Shown here: one piece after another, positions 50,561 through 61,324 of the stretch
Layout: each line of letters begins with the position of its first letter
How positions within the stretch are numbered: position 1 is the first letter of the stretch
NCBI GenBank assembly: GCA_018398805.1
Contig: JAGFBZ010000737.1
Location: 248,001 to 312,000, forward strand
Origin: Hirundichthys speculiger
Lineage: Eukaryota > Chordata > Actinopteri > Beloniformes > Exocoetidae
DNA length: 64,000 nt
Direction: 5' to 3'
The notes under the pieces: generated by a model
Databases searched by the model: none
The model's input: the letters and a program-made list of their open reading frames with translations, nothing else
Told to the model about the DNA's origin: nothing
Program-made: the position numbers and the translations under genes

Positions 50561-51522
50561 AGATGGTCAGAGGACTAGATCACCGGTCACCATGCCAACC
50601 AGCAACCCAAACACATCTACACACACAGGTGGAGGTAAACGCTGGGATGGACAGAGGAGGGAACTGCAAGTCAGCATGAAACTCAGAAAACTCTGGCCTG
50701 CAAACATACTGAAAGAAAAGCGAAAAAAAAGAGGGCAAAACAGCACAACAAACTACAGGGAAAAAAATGAAAAGAAAGGACAATGAGCTTAACTTTCAGT
50801 ACCTTTTAAAACTGGTCATTTGGGGCTCAGCATTTGAAACTTCTTCTCAAATACACCTTTTTCACAAGTGTTTTTAATATTTTTGTGTAAGCATTTATCT
50901 TTAACTTTTCTTTAACAGTTTTTGGACCAGCGGTCCATCAGTTATTCTGTCTTAAGATTTTTCTTATCAGCATTCCTCCATAAATGAAGAAAGAAAGAAA
51001 GGTAAGCAAGCTTAAGATAAAAGACTGAAAAAGGAAGACAAAGTATCGGGGTAATAAACAGAGAGGACAAAGAGAGACGTGAGTGCATATTGACTTGTGC
51101 TACGTCAACTCCAACGTGTTTGAGTTTCTACTCTTTCCTAAACTGGTTCTGAAATGACAGACAAACGTGAGGACAAAGGGAAAAAGAGGGAGATAAGGGC
51201 TTCAGAGGTCAGTAGGTTCACCTTTGATATCATGTTTTATAGATGTTCTGGTGCAGCTTATAGTTTACATATAAATGTCAAAGGGTCTTGCACTTACACA
51301 ACACCTTTTTAACCTCAATAAAGGACTTGACATTGTGTTTCTCATGCAGCCATCCACACAAACACAGTCACACAACAGTGTTTCTATCACATAGTCACTA
51401 TCTACAGCAGCTCTTTCATTTTTACACTCAGACCCCAATCAGCACATCCTAAAAAAAAATAGAAAAACATTTTCATTGATATTCTTCAACACTAATCAAA
51501 ACATTTCAGTTTCTACAAGAAA

Positions 51523-51576
<54 letters not shown>

Positions 51577-52087
51577 GCTGATTTGGAAAAAGACTTGCAT
51601 TCCTGTTAGCTTCCATGAGATTGTTGAGAAAAATATTTATGAATTGGAGTTTTGATAGCTATATTTCTCCATTTTCTAAAAAAAAAAAAAAAAAAAGAAA
51701 CATCCACCCACTCACACCAGTTTCCCAAAGTGGCTGCTTGGCTTTTGAAGCTTAACATTTGGCACTTCGAATTGTGTGAAAAGTACAGACTCCTTCATTT
51801 CAAGGTTGTATGTACCAGGGCATAATTTAAAATGTCTGGTCCCTTAAAATGAGGTAATTCAGATGAACAATAACATATTACATATTATTCCATGTAATTT
51901 AGAAGAGAAGAAAACGACAACAACAAAAAAAGCTAAGACAAAATGTAGAAACAACATTTCAAATATAAGTAGAACCACTTTAAAAGAAACCACTTTTAAA
52001 ATTAACAACTCAAAATATTTTTTCTTTATAATCATCCTGTCAAATCACAGTAAGGTAATTATGAGATACTCTTCTTTACAATAGACT
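50561..52087. other. lama5 intron 2 spacer
   Basis: GT microsatellite at about 51530-51574 and A-runs near 51680-51696. No gene recognised. Confidence 0.5.
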
Positions 52088-52570
52088 GGGTGAATTCCAA
52101 TCCCTCCCTTAACCCTCCATCTAAACTCTCAATCTCAAAAATGCGTGCTCTCGCTAAATGCAAGTGCTTGTCCCGATTCTTAGAACGTCAAGTTGAGGGA
52201 CAAGTTTGAGGACTGTATCGCCCTCAAAATTGAGGTTCTCCGGCACCACCCTTGAAAGTTAGGGCTACCCAGAAGGAATTGCATATTTTCGCCAAGACAT
52301 CTTCGAAAAGGATGGCGCCAAAAAAAGCTAGCTACAAATGTATTTTCGTAGTTAATAAAGATATAAATGTTACAAAACCAACTTATTGTCTTAGTTATAT
52401 ATATATATTTTCTTGACAGACTGGACGTAGCTTTGGCGTAAGGGCGCCCCCCCACAGTCTGAAAACATAACTGCACTCAAGGGGTGTCCCATTTCTAAGT
52501 CACAAGTTAGCCCTGACACTTACTTTGGAGGGCCAAGATTGAGGGTTAAGGGAGGAATTGGAATTGGCCC
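52088..52570. mobile_element. MITE with long imperfect terminal repeats (GGGYSAATTCCAAT)
   Basis: Left gggtgaattccaatccctcc plus cttaaccctccatct; right agattgagggttaagggagg plus aattggaattggccc. The ends are inverted copies for about 35 bp. 483 bp, no coding capacity. The target duplication is unclear, so superfamily is open. Confidence 0.72.
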
Positions 52571-53380
52571 TTAATTTATGCAGAGTTCCCTTCTGGCACT
52601 CTGAAGCCCTTCTGCTTCATTTTTAACTTTAAGTTTGAACTTTTTGCCATTGCAACATCGTTCTTTTCTTTTTCAGTCATTCTTTTGTGGAATCAGTGCT
52701 GTGCTTTGATTGCTAAATTTTGGCAGCATTAATGAATTAACATTACACAGGAAATCCTGACAATGCCACTGAAACATACGAGAAGCTGAAGGATGTCTGC
52801 TCTGCTAGCTTTAATTTTAGCTTCTTAAGACTGATTTATACTTCAGCTTCAAATTGACAGCGTAGCTACCTGTGCTCCAGGTGTGAACCTTGACACCGGA
52901 CCCTGATGTGTGTCTTAATCAAATGTAGCAGTGCGTCACACCAACATGAATCGCAAAAAAATGTTTTTTGTCAGCATGGTGGAATTGTTCTTCTTTGTCT
53001 TTGTGTTTCCCAGTGATATTTAAGTTGCGTAGAACGATAGTTTGTTGCATTGTCTGTAAAAATGACTGATGCTCCACATTTTTTCAGCAACAACTCACCT
53101 AAAATATGCTTTATTTGTTCCGTTGCTACGTCTGAGGAAGATAATGTCAAAAGGAAGAAAAGTAACCCACACTGGCCTCTAATGGTTGGTGGGGTCATCA
53201 GCGATGACAGCGTAGGGGCGTTTATGGCCTGTGCATGTAGCTGGTATGCAGATGGAAAAATCAGGCTTAGCTTTTCTTCTTTTTTGGAGTTTTTGGCATG
53301 TTTAGCAGACTGGAGGTCCTTTACGTATTTGATTGAATTTGGTTGTTTGAAATGTTCGGGTTGTTTTTCCTCCTTGACTT
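52571..53380. other. lama5 intron 2 spacer, possible old Harbinger-like end
   Basis: gactgatttatacttcagct followed by gacagcgtagctacc at 52829-52875 resembles the start of fish Harbinger-type elements, but no partner end or domain is visible. Confidence 0.3.
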
Positions 53381-54448
53381 GTTTTTACTAGGGGTGCACG
53401 ATAACTATCGGACCGATAACAGGAAATTATGACGTCATCCCGATAAGTCTGATATCACGACGAATAGCCCCAATAACATATTTATTTTTGTCAACACGGC
53501 AGTGCCTCGCTCCCTCTGAGTCCTTGAATAACCGGCAGTGAATGTAATGTTCTAGTGACGTCGGCATAATCAGAAAAACGATTACTCAATATGGAAAATA
53601 AAGAATACCCCCTCATGCCAGAAAACAACTTGTTAACTCGGTTATAATTTTGGTAGTTGCTGACTTGAATTGATATTCACAGTATTTTCCCTCATGTTAC
53701 ACATAAAAAAATAAAAAATGGAAAAGAGCGAAAGAACGACTAGCAAACGAGGGAATGTCGGAATTAACGTTACACCTTGAATGCAGCGAGCTAATCACAA
53801 CAAACATGGCGGCGTGGAACTTTGTTAAAGTTTCAGAAGAAGATAGTTTGGTGGTTATTTGTGACGAATCCTCCAAGCGAATTCTACGAGGAGGGAAGCA
53901 CAAGCTTTAATACGTAAAACCCGATCGGTCACCTACAACATAACAATCGCTTCCATGGAGTTTTGAAATCGTGCTAATGTGAGCTAACAGAAGCTAAGAT
54001 TAAAAAATAAAAAACAAAAACTACGGAACCTCATTTACTTTAATTAAAGGTATTGATTTAAATGGAACCACAGCCAAAATCCTTTAAATGTTAATCTTTT
54101 TCAGTTTGTAATTCTGATGCATGTATTTCCATCAGTTCAAGGAGTCTTTATTTTTTTATATCAGTCAGTAATGAACCTTATTTAAGTTAATGTGAGATAT
54201 CAAATAGGTTTGTTTGATAGCTTTAAGAAAATGTTTGAGAGGCTTGCCAATAGTTTTTCATTGGAAAAAATAGGTATCTGTTCATTTAAAAAGTCAAAAC
54301 TATTTTTGATTTTGTTCATAGTACTTATGTAATGATCTTAGGTATATGTGTGTGTTATCGGTTATCTGTGTCGGCCTTTAGGAGCTGAAAGTTATCGGTT
54401 ATCGGTATCGGTATTAAAAAACAGTTATCGTGCATCCCTAATTTTTAC
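53381..54448 (+). mobile_element. hAT-type element, copy 5 (lama5 intron 2)
   Basis: The element proper is 53389-54440 (1052 bp). The flanks gtttttac and atttttac match at 7 of 8 bases. The BED-finger start at 53806 reads MAAWNFVKVSEEDSLVVICD, then ESSKRILRGGKHKL and a stop; the second cysteine is lost (TGC to TCC). Confidence 0.92.
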
Positions 54449-54679
54449 CTTATAGGTTCTACAGGTTTCTGTCTATACATATTGTGTATTCACAATGAAT
54501 AAGAGTAATGTTGAAGACATGTATGACCGAAGGGGGTCACCAGCTTATCAGTCTCTAAATTCAGGATATCTTGTTCTGCACTATAACAGCATGTTGCTCA
54601 GGTGTTGAGGCTACAAAATATGATAAAAACGATCAACCTGTTCACCTTGCTTGACAGTTTGTGCTGATATGTTGTTTGG
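54449..54679. other. Short spacer
   Basis: Nothing recognised. Confidence 0.5.
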
Positions 54680-55075
54680 TTTTCATCAAATGTAGAGGAA
54701 CATGTGAAGGAAGCCACGGCTGCCATGTTCTTTTTTACAGAGAGAGGTTTTCTCTTTGTAGCCATTCCAATCGGTCTGTACTTGTTCAGTGGTTTTTTTC
54801 TTGTAGAATGGTAGATTTGAACATGCCAGCTGAGACTTGTACACTCTGGGATGTAGCATGTGGATTTTGCAGTTTATCTGAGCCTTGCATGGTCTGACCT
54901 TGGGGCGAACTTGCTTGGAAGTCCACCCGGGAAGATTGTCAGCTATCTTTAACATTTTCCGTATGAATAATCTTTACCGCCGTACAATGATGGACTCCAA
55001 ATTATCCGGAGCCCTTCCAGGAACTGATAGGCAGCAACAGATTGCTGTTGACGTCCTTCCTCCTTGACCTTGTCT
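54680..55075 (-). pseudogene. Degenerate Tc1-like transposase, N-terminal half
   Basis: On the minus strand, broken frames read fragments such as FGVHHCTAVKII, IADNLPGWTSKQ, PHATSQSVQ and CKKEHGSRGF. Their order matches the paired-type DNA-binding half of Tc1 transposases (GVHHSTVRKII, VANLPRSGRPSK, PRATSQ, KKNMAARL). No catalytic domain or inverted repeats were found, so this is an old 5' fragment unrelated in age to 11694-13321. Confidence 0.6.
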
Positions 55076-55953
55076 TCATATACTCCCCAGTGCTCCAGGC
55101 CAGAAAACTTCCAAAATGTGTGTTGTTAGAGAGATGGTTTGACTTGTTGATGATCAGTTTATCAAGTGCAGTTGATTAACTGCATCTGGCTGCTACTTAT
55201 ACTCTTAGTTCCTGTCGGTGGTAGCAGCGAAGGTTTCCTTTGCCTCAGTTTCTATTATAATACATTGTAAATAGTCAGTAGATGTAACATGTCATCCAGT
55301 AGCTATTGTATTTCATACTGGAAAAGGAATAAGCTATAATGAAGTATATATTTGACTTTCTTGGTCTTAATGAGGTCTTAGATTTTGTAGCTTCAGGATA
55401 GGCTCATAGAGGGAAGAGGAAGGAATGAAGTCAAACAGGAGTAAATGTTTTCCCATCGTTAAGTCATTAAATGGTGAGTGGGAGTGGAACAGAGGAGTGT
55501 GTTTGACTTTGTTGCTAGTCGTTCCTGAGAACTTCACAAATATCCAGCCTTGAGTTTGAACAAACGAATGTGACACCAGAAGCAGTTGACGGGGATTGAA
55601 ACTGTGAGCCCACGGTCATCAGCCGACTGTTTCAAATCCGACGAACACACAGAGTTTTTAATTTACTGAAGAAAACAAGCTGAGAGTTGCAGCAACTCTG
55701 ATCCTCAGTGATTTCTCTCTCACAGTAACACATACTTGAAATATCTGGTCGCATGAATGATGGACATCATGTACCGGAGGATCAAATTAATACCTAGCTC
55801 ATAATTACACTGCTAACGGAGCGGTGTATGTGTGTTCGTTTAACGACACTTCCAGTCAACAACTTCAGCGGGAGTCCAGAGTGAAAAAATGTTTTCTTGT
55901 GTTTTGGTATTTGTTTAGGTGGGCTAAACTATTGGTGTATGTATCCATGTATG
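55076..55953. other. lama5 intron 2 spacer
   Basis: Nothing recognised. Confidence 0.5.
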
Positions 55954-56319
55954 TACAATCATGGAAAAAATTATTAGACCACCATTTTTTCTTCACTTTC
56001 TTGTTCATTTTAATACCTGGTACCACAAAATTTCATCATGTGACTAAAACAGACAGAAAAGAAAACACTGAATGCATAAAAGCAGTATTTTTGGCAGTAC
56101 AACGCCATAGCTATTGATGTAAAAACTTAAGTGATTTAGGTTATAATCAAGAAAACCATGGAAATGGTAAGTATCAGCTCTTAAATAAAACTCTTATGAG
56201 CAATCTTTGTGGTTATCTTATGTTTGTCCAAACAAATGTACCTTTAGTTGTACCAGGCATTAAAATGAACAAGAAACTGAAGAAAACAAGGGTGGTCTAA
56301 TAATTTTTTCCATGATTTA
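55954..56319. mobile_element. Mariner-like MITE, copy 3 (complete)
   Basis: The element proper is 55956-56317 with TA on both sides. Starts caatcatggaaaaaattatt and ends aataattttttccatgatt. Almost the same internal sequence as 25153-25518, with small deletions. Confidence 0.87.
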
Positions 56320-59300
56320 TTTGATTGGCTGTGGCAACATTCACTGAGTGTGTTATAGATTTTTCCTGTGCTATGTGTTGTGGAAGTTAGAAATGTGGGG
56401 ACTATGTTGGACCTAGAAAACAGATCCCAGCTGATTTAAGATCACGTTTAGGACTGTTACGTCTGCACCAGTCTGTGGATGAAGAAGACAGTTTATTAAG
56501 CTCCAGGCAGAATACACGTTCCTTATCTCTAATCATGTCTTGCTTACTCCATCAGATTTTCTCCGTTGGCTTGAAGTTAGTAAATTTCCATTTGACACAT
56601 AAGTGATATGACCCGGTGTTTTACCGTGATAGAGCTCCAGCCCCCCCCCTCTAGTGTTTTGTACTAATGAAGGATCTGAGTCAGCTGTCTGTTAGAATAA
56701 AGGACCACTGGAGCGCTTCAAAGGAGACGTTAATGAGGAACACGGAAAAAGTCAAGGTCACGGCAAAAACAAACCTCCCTTCCTTCGTCTTCTGTCCTCC
56801 TTTTCTGGACCTTCCTTTTTTTTTGTCTTTTTTTATTTATTTATTTTTTACTTAAACTTGACTTTCCTCCTCTTTCAGTTTAGAAACATTTGGAAAATGG
56901 AAATCAGATTAAAAAAAAAATCTTCTCCTGTGCCATTTCTGGCTGTATATTCCACCTGAAAAAGAAGCCTCTGAGCTTTTGTCAACTTTATCTAATCATT
57001 TTTTTTCTTTTACATTGTTCAGAAATTGAGAAGTTGTTTTTTAACCTGTAGTTTTAACCTCATGAATGCATAACTTTGGGTGTGTAGGACATGCCGGGGC
57101 TTGTGCTTGTTGGTGGTCTAATGGCAGATTTAAAATAGACATTCGACCACTGACATCTTAATTGACAATTAAATGGGCTGGTTTTGTAATTCAGGCAGAA
57201 TATCGAGAGCTTCTGAAGGGCTAAAGACATTGTAAAAGTAAAAACATCATGGGGATAATTCACCCAGGAATGTTTAAATCCCGTTAACTCACCTCCATAC
57301 ATCTGACACATCTTAGTTCTGAACCAGCGAGTCTCTGAAATCACTTACAATGTACGATCAAGTACTTCTGAGGTAACTTTATAATTATAGTCATGAACAT
57401 GAATCATTTTTGCTTGAGATGCAGATCAAAGTGTTTGAAAAGAAAAAAAAAAAAAAAAAGCAATAATATGGAAAAAAATTAACCACTGAGAGGAAAAACA
57501 AACTGAAACTGCAGAATCTTAAGGTTTTTCTTGCTGTATGTCAAACACGGACAAACTGTTCCTCAGTGCTGAACCGGAATAGAAACAAAGACCTGCTTTT
57601 CTTGCTGCTTCGTCCTGACTGGTGGTCCAGTTTATCAGCGTTGAGCTCAGTGACTTCAGGTAGTTCCTGTGTGTGTCAAGACTGAAAGACGGACCATTTG
57701 AGGCTTTGTAATCTTTAAATAAACCTTTAACCCACGGAGATAATGATTCTTGTTGCCCTCTTCCTGAAATGGACCCTGATAACAGCAGACCGAACCTCAA
57801 CCGCTTTAACTTGAACATCAAGCTTCCACTTACATTTATCACTAGTTAGCTGAGCAGAGATTAGAAAGGTTTTTTCTGCCTAGCTGTCTCCTTTAATTAG
57901 AGCAGAATTTGAACAGAATTATTTGCATTATTTGTGATTCTGATCATCGTTTATTATTGAACTAAAATCACGAATGATTTCCATCTTCACTTTGATGTTT
58001 TTTTTACATGAAAGGGCAGATCGTCTCTGGGTCTTCCACCCTTATCTTCTCATCTTCTTAATGCCTGCTTTTCTTGATGCCTCCTTGTTGTGTTTTTAGC
58101 CTCTTTTCTCCAGTAAGGAGTGAGTTCTCTCTGGAGATTCTGGTAATAAAACTTACGATGTGTGTTACATCTTTTTAGCCACATATTAAATTCTCTAACA
58201 TCTCCAAAACAATTTCTATTGAATTTGTTATTTAGCAAGGTCAGTGAGCTAGTTAGTATAGCGTTGGCAAGCATAAAAGCTCATTTTGCTCCCATGATTC
58301 ATAGTGTGTCAGCCTCCTGTAAAGGCTTGGAGGAGCTGCTGCCGACCCGCTTTGACTCCCAGTCGCCCGAGGAACTGAATCCTGAACAGGGACCAGCCAA
58401 AACTGTAGGGTTTTTTTTTTAAAATCAGAAAAAAAAAGGTTTTTGTTCAAAAAAAAAAAAGGAAAAACAATATTTGTTAAAAAAGTAAATAAAATCTCTG
58501 AAAGAAAAATACTGTTCAAAGTTATCTGGAGACTTTCACATAATTTCTCTGGTGACTTATTTTCTTTTTAATGCACCTGTTGGAATGAATTTTGCAGGTG
58601 ACATAAAGAAATGTTGTCAATCTTAGTTTGAAAATGTCAGCTAGAAAGTTTAAGCTCACATTTCTCCTTGAAAGATGGTGGTATTTATTTCTCCAAACGG
58701 AATTGATATTTTCAACGCTGGAATGCAGGAGATTGCCACATCTGAACCTATGTTTGTCTTGCCAAGGCATGTCAGAGAACTGTGTGCAAACCAACTTGAG
58801 AAGTGAATGAAAAAGACACTGGGAGATCTTTACATGACAGGCATGTTTTTATGGCTCTGAGATCACTGGCTGAGCATGTATGGACCAGCTGCATGGACGT
58901 CGATGTGCAGGAGTACAGGCTCTGTCTGTGCATTTATGCCTCTGGGCAGCGAAACGCCACCTGGAAAACCGTGTGGTTAGAACTGAGATGGTGATAATTG
59001 GAAATGCGCAGGCTGTCATTAGACACAGTTCTTGAAAGCATTGGTTGTTTTTTCCTGCTGCTTTCATTTCGAGGTAATGTGTAGCTCCAGGTTCCAGCTT
59101 TTCCTGTGAGAGGAAAGAGTCATAAACAGATAAACAAAGGTCTACCAACACCAATAAATTACAAATAAATTACAAACAATCACATTAAAAAAAACAGCAG
59201 TGTCTGTGTGTGTTTTAAATCTAAAATTCAAGATTCAGATATATTTAATCTATCAAATGTATTTAAACTCCCAGTGTGCACCACTCCTGGGTGTTTAGTA

Positions 59301-59552
59301 ACATCTCTCTGAGATCTACTGGCTGAACTCCAGTCAGCTCCTCACAGACACACAAGGTCTCCTGGGTAATGTTTACCATGATGCTGTGGTTTGATAATCA
59401 GCCGTTCTTGGCTCTGCGTTGTCTCTGCTGTGGTTTTCAGACGTGATGATTTATCAGCTTTACATCTGTCTGCCAGTTTTCCTCTCGCTGTGATGCTGTT
59501 TCACCCACACACACAAACAGTAACATGACTTTCTAAGAGGTCGTTTGTATCG
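56320..59552. other. lama5 intron 2, no gene recognised
   Basis: Mixed AT-rich DNA. Frames at 57519-57842 (-), 58050-58274 (-) and 58162-58422 (+) were examined. They show no domain, laminin motif or splice-bounded conservation that I can recognise. A-runs near 57442-57460 and 58449-58461. Confidence 0.5.
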
Positions 59553-60340
59553 CAGCGAACCCTCACACTTCGCAGTTAATGTGCACCCCCACCTCCCACT
59601 GCGAATGTTGAAAAACCGTGATGTGGAGTACCCCCTGAACTTATCGAGAAGTTCCACTTTTTCGGAAAAAAAAAGTTTGATTCTGTTCCTCCGTAATCAG
59701 CACTACAATGTGCTGCGCCACCTTTTCTCTTACTCGCAATTCCTCCGGTGGGGGAGGGGGGGGCAGCTTTATAGAGAGTGGAGATGCTGCCATCTGGAGG
59801 ATCAGAACACTAACTGTAATGTTCAAAACTCTGATATGTATTTCGACGCTCTGCCTAGCAACCCCAGTGACACATATTAGACCCAACTGACGTCTATAGA
59901 CGTCAATATCAGTGAATGAGTTAACTTTAAAACGGCACAAAAATCACTGAAATAAGAAAGCGATATTTGGAACTGATGTACGGAAACACCGAGTGTATCA
60001 GCGTTAAACTCGGCTTTGTCTGACGAGAGCAAGAGATGGGAGATGCGGGGACACGTGTCAGCCAATCAGCATACAGACCACCGACACCACAGTAATGCCT
60101 GTCGTAGCAGCCAATCACAGGCCTCAATTTTCATTCATGGGGCCTCCCGTGTAGGATCTTGTTGCTTCCTGAGACTCGTTCTTGATGTGATGAGTTTCCC
60201 TTCAGCCTCGTCTGCTTCGTTTTTGATTTTTCTTTTTAAAAATCGATTTTTTTTTTCTTTTTCCATGAAATATTTTTTAAACCTCTGTGATGTACTGAGA
60301 CCACGACTGCTGAGACTGTGAACCATGAGGGTTTACTGTA
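59553..60340. mobile_element. Tigger-like MITE, copy 2 (longer, diverged)
   Basis: Starts cagcgaaccctcacacttcg, ends tgaggGTTTACTG plus TA. Shares cgcagttaatg, gcaagagatgggagatg, cagccaatcagc, aatcacaggcctc, ttcttgatgtgatg and gtactgagaccacgactgct with 37229-37705. It is about 310 bp longer, containing tgacgtctatagacgtcaat in the extra part. Confidence 0.78.
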
Positions 60341-60480
60341 GTTGCTTCCTCATTTGTCCTTTTCTTTCATTGGTTGAAGCAGATTTCCATTGTCCAATAG
60401 GAAGAGACTCGTTTATGATGATGAGTTCTTACTATCATTTTCTTTACTTTTTTTTGAGGACTACAACTTTAATTCATGTA

Positions 60481-61324
60481 CAGGGCATAAAATCGCGACT
60501 AACTGGTCGCCAAATGCGACCAAAATTTGACCATTTCGACCATTTTTTTCTGCTTTGTCACCAGTGGCGAGGGCCACAAAATCCACCATCAACTTAGAAA
60601 AGAAATGTTTTTTTTCTAAAAAAAGATTTTTTTTTTTTCCTATGATTTCTGCACATTTGTCATGTGTCGCCAAGGCAAACACATCTAAATAATTTAGAAA
60701 CAAAGTTTGTTTGGCGCATCACATCAAAATGCGCTTTCATGTGTTACCGTACGGCCTCTGGTCTCTGAACCGTAGCAGGGAAACCATCGTACTGTGCTAT
60801 TCCAGGCTCGTAACAAGCAGGTAACACGCCAGTGACAACGAAAGAAAAAGTCCAGTTTTCTCTGCTCTGAACGGCACTTTATTCAGGAACTGACAACGTT
60901 ACAGTCTGTATTTTTCGGCTCCTGTCAGTCAACGGAGAGATTTAAATCCATAACACTCGGCCGCTGCTCATGGTCACCTCACTTGCTCCGTTCAGCTGCC
61001 CGCACCTCCTAAACTACATTACCCATCAGGCTACTCCCCTTCTTAAAGGGCCAGGCTGGCTTACAACCATGCTTGTAAATGCTTCTGAAATGTAGTGATA
61101 GTGGGCGATAATAAGGGTTTTTCATACGTCAAAACTTTTCTATCATCATATATACATTATATAGGTAGACCCACAAGCTATTCTTGATCATATTGACATT
61201 GATAATCTACGGGGGCGTATGGGGCGACGACAAACACTGGCGGACCAAAATTTCTAGCTGGCTACCAACTTCAAAAACCTGGTAGCCAGGGGCTACTTGG
61301 TAAAAATTCTATTTTCATGCCCTG
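60481..61324. mobile_element. Possible DNA element with CAGGGCATAAAAT termini
   Basis: Starts cagggcataaaatcgcgact and ends tattttcatgccctg, an inverted pair of about 13 bp. Inside, ctggtcgccaaatgcgacca and ctggtagccaggggctactt suggest older inverted or repeated motifs. The flanks ttcatgta and caatgcat do not match, so a target duplication is not supported. Confidence 0.45.

Noticed and set aside
57519..58422. Frames at 57519-57842 (-), 58050-58274 (-) and 58162-58422 (+) as possible exons
   Set aside because: No recognisable family, no convincing splice-bounded conservation, overlapping opposite-strand frames; left as unannotated intron.
61001..61035. ZNF143-like promoter motif (aactacattacccatcaggc)
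   Set aside because: Imperfect match inside a probable repeat with no nearby gene start.
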